From assembly GCA_021838985.1 (NCBI GenBank), contig JAKCCC010000077.1, positions 1 through 7,538 of the forward strand: a DNA stretch of 7,538 bases, in the 5' to 3' direction. The DNA comes from Planctomycetota bacterium (GTDB lineage Bacteria > Planctomycetota > Phycisphaerae > WQYP01). The number at the start of each line of letters is the position of its first letter. Position 1 is the stretch's first letter. Shown piece after piece: positions 1 through 6,132 of the stretch. Below the pieces are notes generated by a model. That model had not been told where the DNA came from. It saw nothing but the letters and a program-made list of their open reading frames with translations, and searched no databases. A program made the translations under genes and the position numbers.

Positions 1-726
1 GAGGAGCAGACCGCGTTTTTTAAGCGGGAAGGATTCTTGGTGTTGCCAGGCGTGCTGGATAGAGCGGCGCTGGCCGAACTGGACAAAGAAATTCAGCGTT
101 TCATCGCCGAGCATGACACTTTGCCGCGACTGCGCGATGGGGTGGAAATGGAGAAACTGGCGGATCCCCGCCGCCGGTCACCGGCCTTCCGCAAGATCGG
201 CGGCATCAGCTCATTCAGTGAGCCATTCGACCGTCTGATGCGTCATCCGCGAATTGTGGAGGCCTTGCACGCAGTCATGGGGCCAACAATCCAGATGTAC
301 CGCGACGTATTGATGATGAAACCGGCGCGTGTCGGTCGGGAGAAACCCTGGCATCAGGATTCGGTCTACTGGCCGTGGGAGCCGATGGATATGGTTTCAG
401 CCATGACCGCCCTGGATGATGCGCTGCCGGAAAACGGCTGCCTGCAGGTGATTCCGCGAACGCATCTGGCGCTGGTGCAACATTTTGGCAAGGAATTACA
501 GGTGGAGATTGACGCGGCGATGCAGGCGCGTACACGCTATGTACCGCTGCGGGCGGGAGACACGCTGCTGTTTCACAGCCTGTTATTACACGCTTCAGAG
601 CCTAACCATTCGGATTTTGATCGGCGGGTGTGTATTTTCAGTTACAAGACGCCGCAGCTGCGTTACATTGGCCGGCCGGAAGGTGCTCCGCACGCCACGA
701 GCATCCTGGTACACGAGGCACGGTGA
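1..726 (+). CDS. Phytanoyl-CoA dioxygenase (PhyH) family protein, 5' partial
   Basis: The frame is open from base 1, so the start lies outside the window; 241 residues are visible. The first residues (EEQTAFFKREGFLVLPGVLD) match the usual N-terminal strand of PhyH-family proteins, which is why the TTG at 37 is not taken as the start. The family comprises cytosolic Fe(II)/2-oxoglutarate-dependent oxygenases that hydroxylate varied substrates. The facial-triad residues are visible: the WHQD motif gives H118 and D120, and the distal His is H197 in LLLHASEPNH. R208 or R209, about 11 residues later, fits the 2-oxoglutarate-binding arginine. The segment ALDDALPENGCLQVIPRTH is also typical of the family. 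All ligands are present, so the enzyme looks intact. The substrate cannot be read from sequence, and this large family covers far more than phytanoyl-CoA. It ends 261 nt before the oxidase genes and is probably functionally unrelated to them. Confidence 0.92.
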   Translation, partial: EEQTAFFKREGFLVLPGVLDRAALAELDKEIQRFIAEHDTLPRLRDGVEMEKLADPRRRSPAFRKIGGISSFSEPFDRLMRHPRIVEALHAVMGPTIQMYRDVLMMKPARVGREKPWHQDSVYWPWEPMDMVSAMTALDDALPENGCLQVIPRTHLALVQHFGKELQVEIDAAMQARTRYVPLRAGDTLLFHSLLLHASEPNHSDFDRRVCIFSYKTPQLRYIGRPEGAPHATSILVHEAR

Positions 727-934
727 ACACGCCGGGGCTGGCGCGGCCCATCTGCCGCGCGGATCTGGTTTGGATGAAGACGGCTTTACGACGTGACGTG
801 AAAATCTTTTGGCGTTGCTGGGCGGACGCAAACCCGCCGGGCGGGCCTGTGCCATCAAGGTCTGGCAGGGGGGAATGTCCATGAGGAGAAGTTCGGAACC
901 TTGCTTGAGGCGAGCTGTGGATTAATGGAAGCGT
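727..934. other. Intergenic spacer with no convincing gene
   Basis: This stretch follows the PhyH stop and precedes the promoter of the SCO gene. Short open frames exist on both strands, but none has a good ribosome binding site or a recognisable protein motif. A GC-rich inverted repeat at 833-845 (CCCGCC, one base, GGCGGG) could form only a very short hairpin and has no T-run after it, so it is not a convincing terminator. Nothing else is seen. Confidence 0.5.
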
Positions 935-963
935 TTGACCCATGGGTTGGGGCCGCCTAAAAT
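935..963 (+). promoter_or_regulatory. Predicted sigma70-type promoter for the SCO gene
   Basis: The -35 box TTGACC at 935-940 matches the consensus at 5 of 6 positions. The -10 box TAAAAT at 958-963 also matches at 5 of 6. The spacer is exactly 17 nt. Transcription would start near 970, leaving only about 18 nt before the GTG at 988. This is the best promoter match noticed in the window, and it suggests that SCO, and perhaps the cox genes, are transcribed independently of the upstream dioxygenase. The match is read by eye; activity is inferred. Confidence 0.6.
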
Positions 964-987
964 GCATCATTCATAAATTGGTATTCC

Positions 988-2013
988 GTGAGTAAAAACG
1001 TGAATATTCTTTCGAACTATCTCCTGGTTTGCCTGTGTCGCACCAAGATTTTATTGACGACTGCAGCGTTCGTCGGCCGGCACAGCGCACCGCCTGGCAA
1101 GGATATCCGCGGCAACCGTTCGGCAGACGGCTATCCATTTGCTTATCGTTGGGCGGTGCCAGGTTGCATCGGAATTTCAGGCCTTCTGCTGGCCATGCTT
1201 GGGACCGCTGGTGGCGCGAGGGGCAGCGAGTTTGCCTCCATGCAGACCGCAATCGCGGTCCGGAATGAAGCTAAAGCCGTTGGCATTACACCGCATCCGG
1301 GAGCGCAATTGCCGCTGGACATGGTCTTTACCAATTCCCATGGCCGCCAGGTGCGGTTGGGTGAATATTTTCGCGCGGGACGCCCGGTGATTCTGGCCTT
1401 CGTCTACTACCAATGTTACGGAGTCTGCCCGTACCTGCAAACGGGCCTGTTACACGCGATGGAGAAATTATCAGCAAAAGCTGGCCAGGACTATGAAGTA
1501 ATTACGATCAGTTTTAGCCATCGGGACACTTGGCAGAATGCAGCCCACGAGAAAGCCGAGCAAATCACCGACGCCACAGCTCCTTTCAAACAAGCGGTTG
1601 ACGAACATTGGCACTTTTTGGTCGGCGGCGCCAAGGAGGACCAGCGGATCACTTCTGTGGTGGGCTTTCGTTACCGTTGGGATCCCGCGATCAACATGTA
1701 CGATCACCAGGCGGCAATCTATGTTTGCACGCCGACGGGCAAGATTTCCAACTATTTTTACGGGATTCACTATCATCCGGCGGATCTGAAGCTGGCGCTG
1801 GTGCAGGCGGGCGATCAGCAAATCAGCACAGTATTTGACCAGATTTTGCTGTTTTGTTGCAGTTTCGACCCGCATACAGGTAAGTACACCGCGGTAGCCT
1901 ACCGGGTAATGTCCCTGGCGGGCGTGGGAGTGGTGCTGGGGTTGGCCGGTATGTTTGGGGCGCTTTTTTACTGGGAACACAAACACCGCCGAACAGCGCC
2001 GCCAATGGGTTGA
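988..2013 (+). CDS. SCO1/SenC-family copper chaperone for cytochrome oxidase
   Basis: A 341-residue membrane-anchored thioredoxin-fold protein of the SCO family, which inserts copper into the CuA site of cytochrome oxidase subunit II on the outer face of the membrane. The three copper ligands are visible: C143 and C147 in QCYGVCP (the CxxxC motif) and H240 in YDHQAAIY. A hydrophobic segment at about 56-75 looks like a signal or anchor. A second one near the C-terminus (about 309-330, followed by basic residues) should be a transmembrane helix, as in the subfamily with a PADLKLALVQA segment and a C-terminal anchor. The GTG at 988 is chosen because an in-frame stop lies at 958-960 and the promoter at 935-963 places the transcript start just upstream. 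The ribosome site is weak, and the first 50 residues are atypical, so the true start could be further downstream. The coxB gene for its presumed client follows 374 nt later. Confidence 0.93.
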   Translation: MSKNVNILSNYLLVCLCRTKILLTTAAFVGRHSAPPGKDIRGNRSADGYPFAYRWAVPGCIGISGLLLAMLGTAGGARGSEFASMQTAIAVRNEAKAVGITPHPGAQLPLDMVFTNSHGRQVRLGEYFRAGRPVILAFVYYQCYGVCPYLQTGLLHAMEKLSAKAGQDYEVITISFSHRDTWQNAAHEKAEQITDATAPFKQAVDEHWHFLVGGAKEDQRITSVVGFRYRWDPAINMYDHQAAIYVCTPTGKISNYFYGIHYHPADLKLALVQAGDQQISTVFDQILLFCCSFDPHTGKYTAVAYRVMSLAGVGVVLGLAGMFGALFYWEHKHRRTAPPMG

Positions 2014-2067
2014 AAACCGGATAACACAAATATACGAAGGCCTGAAGAACAAGAGGAAGTCTTTCGT

Positions 2068-2096
2068 CCCGATAAACCGATCCTATCGGCATCGGG
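2068..2096 (+). repeat. Nested stem-loop downstream of SCO
   Basis: CCCGAT at 2068-2073 pairs with ATCGGG at 2091-2096. Inside it, CCGAT at 2077-2081 pairs with ATCGG at 2085-2089 around a CCT loop, with AAA opposite a single C as an internal bulge. It lies 55 nt after the SCO stop and is followed by ATCTTGCTAT, not a clear T-run, so Rho-independent termination is doubtful. It could be an mRNA-stabilising hairpin or a dyad binding site. Confidence 0.45.
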
Positions 2097-2374
2097 ATCT
2101 TGCTATCCATGGCTCAACTTTCAGTTTTCGATACCGGGCGGCGCTACCATCGCCAGCATGGACGTGTGACCATTAACCCGTGCAGCCAGGCCGGGGGTGG
2201 CCAGATTTCTTGGCAGGCGGTGGGTCGAGCTACATGGGTCCAGATGGCGTGGTGTGGAAACCACATCCTACCGATTGCGACGTCCAGAAGCGGTCCCGGC
2301 GAGGGGTGGCCACGACGGTTGCCCCAAAATGTGGCTGCACCCATCGCAGGCCAGCTGAATGTTGGGTAGAGTTG

Positions 2375-2380
2375 AAGGGG
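2375..2380 (+). promoter_or_regulatory. Ribosome binding site fixing the TTG start of coxB
   Basis: AAGGGG ends 7 nt before TTG at 2388, and an in-frame TGA at 2373-2375 closes the frame just upstream. No ATG occurs in frame before the first membrane helix, so this site supports the rare TTG start. Confidence 0.6.
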
Positions 2381-2387
2381 CATACGT

Positions 2388-3938
2388 TTGATTTCTACAG
2401 TAGCTCTATCTGAATTCGTCAGCGAAATTTTCGGTAACGCATGGGCTGCGGCGCGGAACATCGGGGCGTGCTGGCCGCGCCTTCTGGGTGATTTATGGTT
2501 GCCGCGGAGCGCTTCATCGTTTGGACCGCAGGTAGATTTTTTGTGGGGGTTGTTCTTCTGGATCAGCGTCTTTTTCACCATTTTAATCACCGGCTTGGCG
2601 ATTTTCTTCGTGGTGCGTTATCGGAGCACGGTCCAACACCGCCAGGCGAGTGCCTCGGCCGATCACAACCTGACTCTGGAACTTACCTGGACGCTGATTC
2701 CCCTGATCATTGTGATGGTAATTTTCGGTCTCGGCTTCAAATATTACATGAACATGGATACGCCGCCGGCCGACGCTTATAACATTGGCGTGCAGGCGCA
2801 GCAATGGAGCTGGACTTTCACCTATCCGAACGGGGCCGTTACCAACAAGCTGTTTCTTCCGCTAAACCGTCCGGTCAAATTTTCGATGACTTCCACGGAC
2901 GTTCTGCACGGCTTTTGGATCCCGAATCTGTCCATGCAGAAGGATATCGTACCGGGCCGGGTGATGACGCTGTGGGTTAAGCCGACGCGCGCCGGGCGGT
3001 ACGTCCTGCAATGTGCGGAGTATTGCGGATCCGGCCATTCCTCCATGCTGGCGCCAGTGATTGTGGAACCATGGACCAAGTTCCAGGCCAGCATCGCCGC
3101 GGCGGCGAATATCTGGGCGAACCAGGGGCGGCCGCTGGCGATGAGCGCGGTCGGGGCGAGGCTGGCGGTGATGTTCGGCTGTGAAGGCTGCCATAGCGTC
3201 AATGGAAGCGCCGGTGAAGGGCCTACCTGGAAAAACTTGGCTGGATCAAAGGTCACGCTGGCGAACGGGCGCGTGGTCAAAGCTACTTATGCCTACCTGG
3301 AGCAGGCGATTCTTTATCCCGGTCGCAAGATGGTGAAAGGCTACCCAGACATTATGCCGAATCACGACGCGGAGCTGACTGGTCCGGCTCATCCAAACCA
3401 CCGGAAACTCAACGCCCTGATTTGGTACATCAACTCCCTTAGCCGTCTGAGTAACCGGGCATCGGAACCGCCGGTGCCGAACCAACCGACCAGCACCGTC
3501 GCACGAGCAAAAAGTGGCCTATCGCGCAGCGCCCCCCCGGCCGAGCAAAGGCCGGGCCGCGTAGGGGTAAAAGCCACGGTAACCGCAACCAAGGCGGCGC
3601 CGCTGCTGGCGCTGGGCGAAAAGCTATATCAGGCCATGGGCTGCGACGCCTGTCATACCGTCAACGGCCAACCCGGCGCGGGGCCAACCTGGAAAAACCT
3701 CGCCGGGTATCCGCAGCACCTGACCAACGGACAGACCAAAATCGCCGATGCAGCGTTTCTAAAATACATGATCCTGCATCCGGGCAAGCTGGTGGTGAAA
3801 GGGTTTCCGCCCATCATGCCGGACATTTATTATTCCCGGTTAGCCGGCCCGAAACATCCGCGGGAGAAGAAGCTGAAGGCTATAATTGCGTATATTGAAT
3901 CGCTAAGCGACCGGGGAGCAAAGACCGCGGTAAAATAA
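2388..3938 (+). CDS. coxB: Cytochrome c oxidase subunit II with two fused cytochrome c domains
   Basis: A 516-residue subunit II, about twice the length of a plain subunit II and longer than ordinary single-heme caa3 versions. Two transmembrane hairpin helices lie at about 51-77 and 97-120, preceded by a roughly 45-residue N-terminal extension. The extracytoplasmic cupredoxin domain has a complete CuA site: H174 (VLHGFW), C209, E211, C213, H217 and M220 (CAEYCGSGHSSM). The QQWSW segment near 138-142 is the usual aromatic electron-entry patch. Two cytochrome c domains follow. Domain 1 has CEGCH at 265-269 and axial M323; domain 2 has CDACH at 419-423 and axial M477. A Pro/Ala/basic linker at about 353-408 separates them. 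The heme His to Met distance is 54 residues in both, and both contain GPTWKNLAG, so they look like a tandem duplication. Electrons would pass from the c hemes to CuA and on to CoxA. It starts with TTG and is followed by a 337-nt gap before coxA. Confidence 0.96.
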   Translation: MISTVALSEFVSEIFGNAWAAARNIGACWPRLLGDLWLPRSASSFGPQVDFLWGLFFWISVFFTILITGLAIFFVVRYRSTVQHRQASASADHNLTLELTWTLIPLIIVMVIFGLGFKYYMNMDTPPADAYNIGVQAQQWSWTFTYPNGAVTNKLFLPLNRPVKFSMTSTDVLHGFWIPNLSMQKDIVPGRVMTLWVKPTRAGRYVLQCAEYCGSGHSSMLAPVIVEPWTKFQASIAAAANIWANQGRPLAMSAVGARLAVMFGCEGCHSVNGSAGEGPTWKNLAGSKVTLANGRVVKATYAYLEQAILYPGRKMVKGYPDIMPNHDAELTGPAHPNHRKLNALIWYINSLSRLSNRASEPPVPNQPTSTVARAKSGLSRSAPPAEQRPGRVGVKATVTATKAAPLLALGEKLYQAMGCDACHTVNGQPGAGPTWKNLAGYPQHLTNGQTKIADAAFLKYMILHPGKLVVKGFPPIMPDIYYSRLAGPKHPREKKLKAIIAYIESLSDRGAKTAVK

Positions 3939-4072
3939 GAAGAGAAGAAGCCTGCAGTTTGCCGCAACAACCAGCGGGACTCGCGATCGGTTTTCAGTGC
4001 TGCCGAACAAGGCTCGCCCGTGGCGCCGCCGCGTGGCTGACCTGAAAATGGGATCAGAGAGGCCCACCCACC

Positions 4073-4129
4073 GTAGCCGTGGCATCCCGCCGCAAGCGTG
4101 CTCCGAAAACGGCGGGATGTCGCTTCTAC
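4073..4129. repeat. REP-like hairpin bounded by GTAG and CTAC
   Basis: CATCCCGCCG at 4083-4092 pairs perfectly over 10 bp with CGGCGGGATG at 4110-4119, around a 17-nt loop; a G-T and a G-C pair extend the stem by two. The unit begins with GTAG at 4073-4076 and ends with its complement CTAC at 4126-4129. A GTAG tetranucleotide next to a palindrome is a known hallmark of REP elements handled by REP-associated TnpA (RAYT) transposases. That relationship is inferred here. Confidence 0.6.
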
Positions 4130-4141
4130 TGAGGGCGTGCG

Positions 4142-4213
4142 CTAGCCGACGAGGGCGTTGGCCCGTAGCCGACGAGGGCGTCGGTCCGTAGCCGACGAGG
4201 GCGTCGGCTCTAC
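4142..4213. repeat. Three tandem 23-nt hairpin repeats (REP-like)
   Basis: Three copies of a 23-nt unit lie at 4142-4164, 4165-4187 and 4188-4210, with a terminal CTAC completing at 4213. Copies 2 and 3 begin with GTAG and copy 1 with CTAG. Each copy forms a 7-bp stem (GCCGACG pairing with CGTCGGC or a variant) around the tetraloop AGGG. The differences between copies (CGTTGGC in copy 1, CGTCGGT in copy 2) become G-T pairs, so every stem is preserved. Stems between neighbouring copies are also possible. The unit is too short, and spacers are absent, for a CRISPR array. Confidence 0.8.
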
Positions 4214-4262
4214 ACTTTTATGCTCCGCGGACGGACGTGGAGCGTGAACGCTGGACGCTTAA

Positions 4263-4269
4263 GAGAGGA
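4263..4269 (+). promoter_or_regulatory. Ribosome binding site fixing the coxA start
   Basis: GAGAGGA lies 6 nt upstream of ATG 4276. It decides in favour of this ATG over the in-frame GTG at 4237, which would add 13 residues and has no comparable site. Confidence 0.75.
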
Positions 4270-4275
4270 TGTTTC

Positions 4276-6006
4276 ATGACCACTGCTGCCGTTACCACAC
4301 TGCCGGCCCGACGTTCCCAGGTCACAGACAATTATCTGACGCAGGATCGCCGCCTCCGCTCCTGGCTATTCACGTTGGACCACAAGCGGATTGGCGTGCT
4401 GTATTTGGCCACTTCGCTGCTGGCGATGCTGATCGGCGGCTTGCTGGCGATGGTGATCCGCACCCAACTGCTTGTGCCGCAGGGGCTGATTTTTCACGGC
4501 CACGGAAACGCGGCGGCCTATGCGGCGTACAAACACTACAACCAGATTTTCACGTTGCACGGGATCATCATGGTGTTCATGGTGCTGATCCCGATTATTC
4601 CGGGCGCGTTGGGCAACTTTGTTCTGCCGCTGATGTTGGGGGCCAAGGATGTGGCCTTTCCGCGTTTAAATCTGATGAGTTTCTGGTTGTATGTGGGCGG
4701 GGCGGTGCTGGCGATCGCCTCGACCGTCGCGGGGGCGGTGGATACCGGCTGGACGTTCTACACGCCATTCAGCATTCACACCGAAACCTACGTGGTGGTG
4801 ATGCTGCTGGGAATATTTCTGATCGGGTTCAGCTCCATTTTCACCGGGCTGAATTTCATCGTGACCATCCACAAGCTGCGGCCGCCCGGAATGACCTGGT
4901 TCCGCATGCCATTATTCCTGTGGGGCATTTACGCCACATCGATCATTCAGGTGGCGGCCACGCCGGTGGTGGGGGTTACGCTGGTGCTGCTGTGTTTGGA
5001 ACGCATCATGGGCATCGGTATTTTCAATCCGGCCCTGGGCGGCAACCCGGTGCTGTTTCAGGATTTCTTCTGGTTTTATTCGCATCCCGCGGTGTACATT
5101 ATGATTCTGCCGGCGATGGGCATCATCAGCGAAATCGTGCCGGTCTTCAGCCGCAAACATATTTTTGGCTACAGCTTCATCGCCATGAGTTCGCTGGCGA
5201 TCGCCCTGATCGGTTTTCTGGTGTGGGGGCATCACATGTTCGTCAACGGGCAATCGGCGGAACTGGATGCGATCTTCAGCTTTTTGACCTTCCTGGTGGC
5301 GGTGCCCTCGGCGGTAAAAGTGTTCAATTGGCTGGCGACGATGTACAAAGGGGCGATCGTGCTGGATACGCCGATGCTGTACGCCTTGTCCTTCTTGATT
5401 CTATTCACCATCGGCGGCCTGACGGGGGTGATCTTAGGAGCGCTGGCCACCAACGTGGTGCTGCATGACACTTATTTCGTGGTCGGCCACTTTCATTTGG
5501 TGATGATGGGCGGCACGATTATCGGGTTTATCGGCGGACTGCATTACTGGTGGCCGAAGATGTTCGGCCGCATGTATAACGAGACGCTGGCACGCATCGC
5601 CTGCGTATTGCTGTTCTTCGGCATCGCCATTACTTTCGTGCCGCAATTGATTGTCGGTGCGGAGGGCATGCCGCGGCGCTACGCCCATTATCTGCCGATG
5701 TACCAGCCCTATATGGTCGCTTCATCCATTGGCGCCTATCTGCAACTGGCTGCCTTTATTCTGATGACGGGTTATCTGGTGCATTCCCTGGTGCGTGGCC
5801 GGAAAGCGCCGATGAATCCGTGGGGCGGCGGCTCGCTGGAATGGACTACCGCGTCACCCCCGCCGCATGATAATTTCGCCCACCCGCCGGTGATCGGCGA
5901 AAATTACGATCCGTACGACTATCGCCATCTGGCGTATGATCCGAAGATCGGTGGCTACGTCCCGACCGGCATTGGGGACACTTGCGGAGCCGGAAAATAT
6001 TCATAG
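4276..6006 (+). CDS. coxA: Cytochrome c oxidase subunit I, A2 (YSHP) type
   Basis: A 576-residue integral membrane protein, expected to have 12 helices, forming the catalytic core that reduces O2 to water and pumps protons. All metal ligands are visible: H95 (LHGIIM) and H407 for low-spin heme a; H405 (GHFH) for heme a3; H270, H319 and H320 for CuB; and Y274, the tyrosine crosslinked to H270. Helix VI reads YSHPAVY rather than GHPEVY. The helix VI glutamate is therefore absent and a Tyr-Ser pair (268-269) takes its place, which defines the A2 subfamily. The K-channel lysine is K348 (SAVKVFNW). The D-channel entrance aspartate is D125 (GAKDVAFPR), and N114 fits one of the channel asparagines. 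Spacing between these residues agrees with the family. The tail has [14 protein letters not shown], typical of caa3-type enzymes. The stop codon lies inside an inverted repeat. It is preceded by the repeat cluster, and coxC follows. Confidence 0.98.
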   Translation: MTTAAVTTLPARRSQVTDNYLTQDRRLRSWLFTLDHKRIGVLYLATSLLAMLIGGLLAMVIRTQLLVPQGLIFHGHGNAAAYAAYKHYNQIFTLHGIIMVFMVLIPIIPGALGNFVLPLMLGAKDVAFPRLNLMSFWLYVGGAVLAIASTVAGAVDTGWTFYTPFSIHTETYVVVMLLGIFLIGFSSIFTGLNFIVTIHKLRPPGMTWFRMPLFLWGIYATSIIQVAATPVVGVTLVLLCLERIMGIGIFNPALGGNPVLFQDFFWFYSHPAVYIMILPAMGIISEIVPVFSRKHIFGYSFIAMSSLAIALIGFLVWGHHMFVNGQSAELDAIFSFLTFLVAVPSAVKVFNWLATMYKGAIVLDTPMLYALSFLILFTIGGLTGVILGALATNVVLHDTYFVVGHFHLVMMGGTIIGFIGGLHYWWPKMFGRMYNETLARIACVLLFFGIAITFVPQLIVGAEGMPRRYAHYLPMYQPYMVASSIGAYLQLAAFILMTGYLVHSLVRGRKAPMNPWGGGSLEWTTASPPPHDNFAHPPVIGENYDPYDYRHLAYDPKIGGYVPTGIGDTCGAGKYS

Positions 6007-6097
6007 CCCTAAACGTCAGCGCGGGGTTGTGGCCGCTGATGCCAGCCTGGCCCCGTTGCCACAGTTTAGTGGTCCGTGGTGACCTTCGGGCTATGAA
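6000..6097. repeat. 98-bp inverted-repeat-bounded structured element at the coxA/coxC junction
   Basis: TTCATAGCCC at 6000-6009 is the exact reverse complement of GGGCTATGAA at 6088-6097. Immediately inside, TAAAC at 6010-6014 pairs with GTTTA at 6064-6068. A small hairpin GGTC/GACC lies at 6071-6084, and TCAGCG/CGCTGA at 6016-6021 and 6034-6039 can form a further stem. An alternative pairing is CGGGG/CCCCG at 6022-6026 and 6051-6055. The left arm includes the last sense codon and stop of coxA. It could be a small non-autonomous mobile element, or an RNA structure that tunes coxC expression or mRNA decay. Confidence 0.5.
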
Positions 6098-6122
6098 GCG
6101 TGCAGCTCCAGCATCCCCTCAG

Positions 6123-6128
6123 AAAGGA
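6123..6128 (+). promoter_or_regulatory. Ribosome binding site fixing the coxC start
   Basis: AAAGGA lies 4 nt before ATG 6133. It favours this start over the in-frame GTG at 6100, which would add 11 residues. Confidence 0.65.
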
Positions 6129-6132
6129 ACTC

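Larger units (their letters stand above)
2014..2387. other. 374-nt spacer between SCO and coxB, no convincing gene
   Basis: Open frames here (for example 2100-2369 on the + strand and 2144-2590 on the - strand) show no recognisable motif and no good ribosome site, and the minus-strand one runs into coxB. The region holds a stem-loop at 2068-2096 and a short hairpin at 2253-2265 (TGTGG, AAA, CCACA). No promoter near consensus was found for coxB. A TTGAAA at 2010-2015 with TATACG at 2031-2036 has only a 15-nt spacer and is weak. The ribosome site of coxB occupies its last bases. Confidence 0.5.
3939..4275. other. 337-nt spacer between coxB and coxA
   Basis: No gene is supported here. The open frame at 3997-4191 runs through the repeat cluster and encodes a basic, low-complexity peptide without motifs. 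The first 130 nt show nothing clear. The rest, from 4073, is a cluster of hairpins annotated separately, followed by the coxA ribosome site. No clear terminator or promoter is visible. Confidence 0.5.

Noticed and set aside
2010..2036. Promoter TTGAAA...TATACG for coxB
   Set aside because: The spacer is only 15 nt and the -10 is a poor match, so it is not reported as a feature.
1471..2052. 193-residue open frame on the minus strand opposite the SCO gene
   Set aside because: It lies almost wholly antisense to a well-supported SCO gene, shows no recognisable motif and has no convincing start context.
2100..2369. Possible 89-residue small protein upstream of coxB
   Set aside because: No good ribosome site, no motif and an atypical composition. 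It is treated as spacer.
3997..4191. Possible 64-residue protein between coxB and coxA
   Set aside because: It is basic and its 3' half is read through the tandem repeat cluster. No ribosome site or family resemblance was found.
4142..4213. CRISPR array
   Set aside because: The 23-nt units abut directly without unique spacers, number only three and are themselves palindromic. A REP-like tandem cluster fits better.
4202..4230. Similarity to the E. coli lac promoter (GGCTCTACACTTTTATGCTCC)
   Set aside because: The lac-like -35 (TCTACA) and the TATGCT are only 4 nt apart, and no TATAAT-like box lies 16-18 nt after TCTACA. It is embedded in host repeat DNA, so neither a working promoter nor vector contamination is supported.
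4269..5468. 399-residue open frame in another + frame of coxA
   Set aside because: It is a Gly/His/Asp-rich shadow frame of the strongly conserved coxA gene, with no family motifs.
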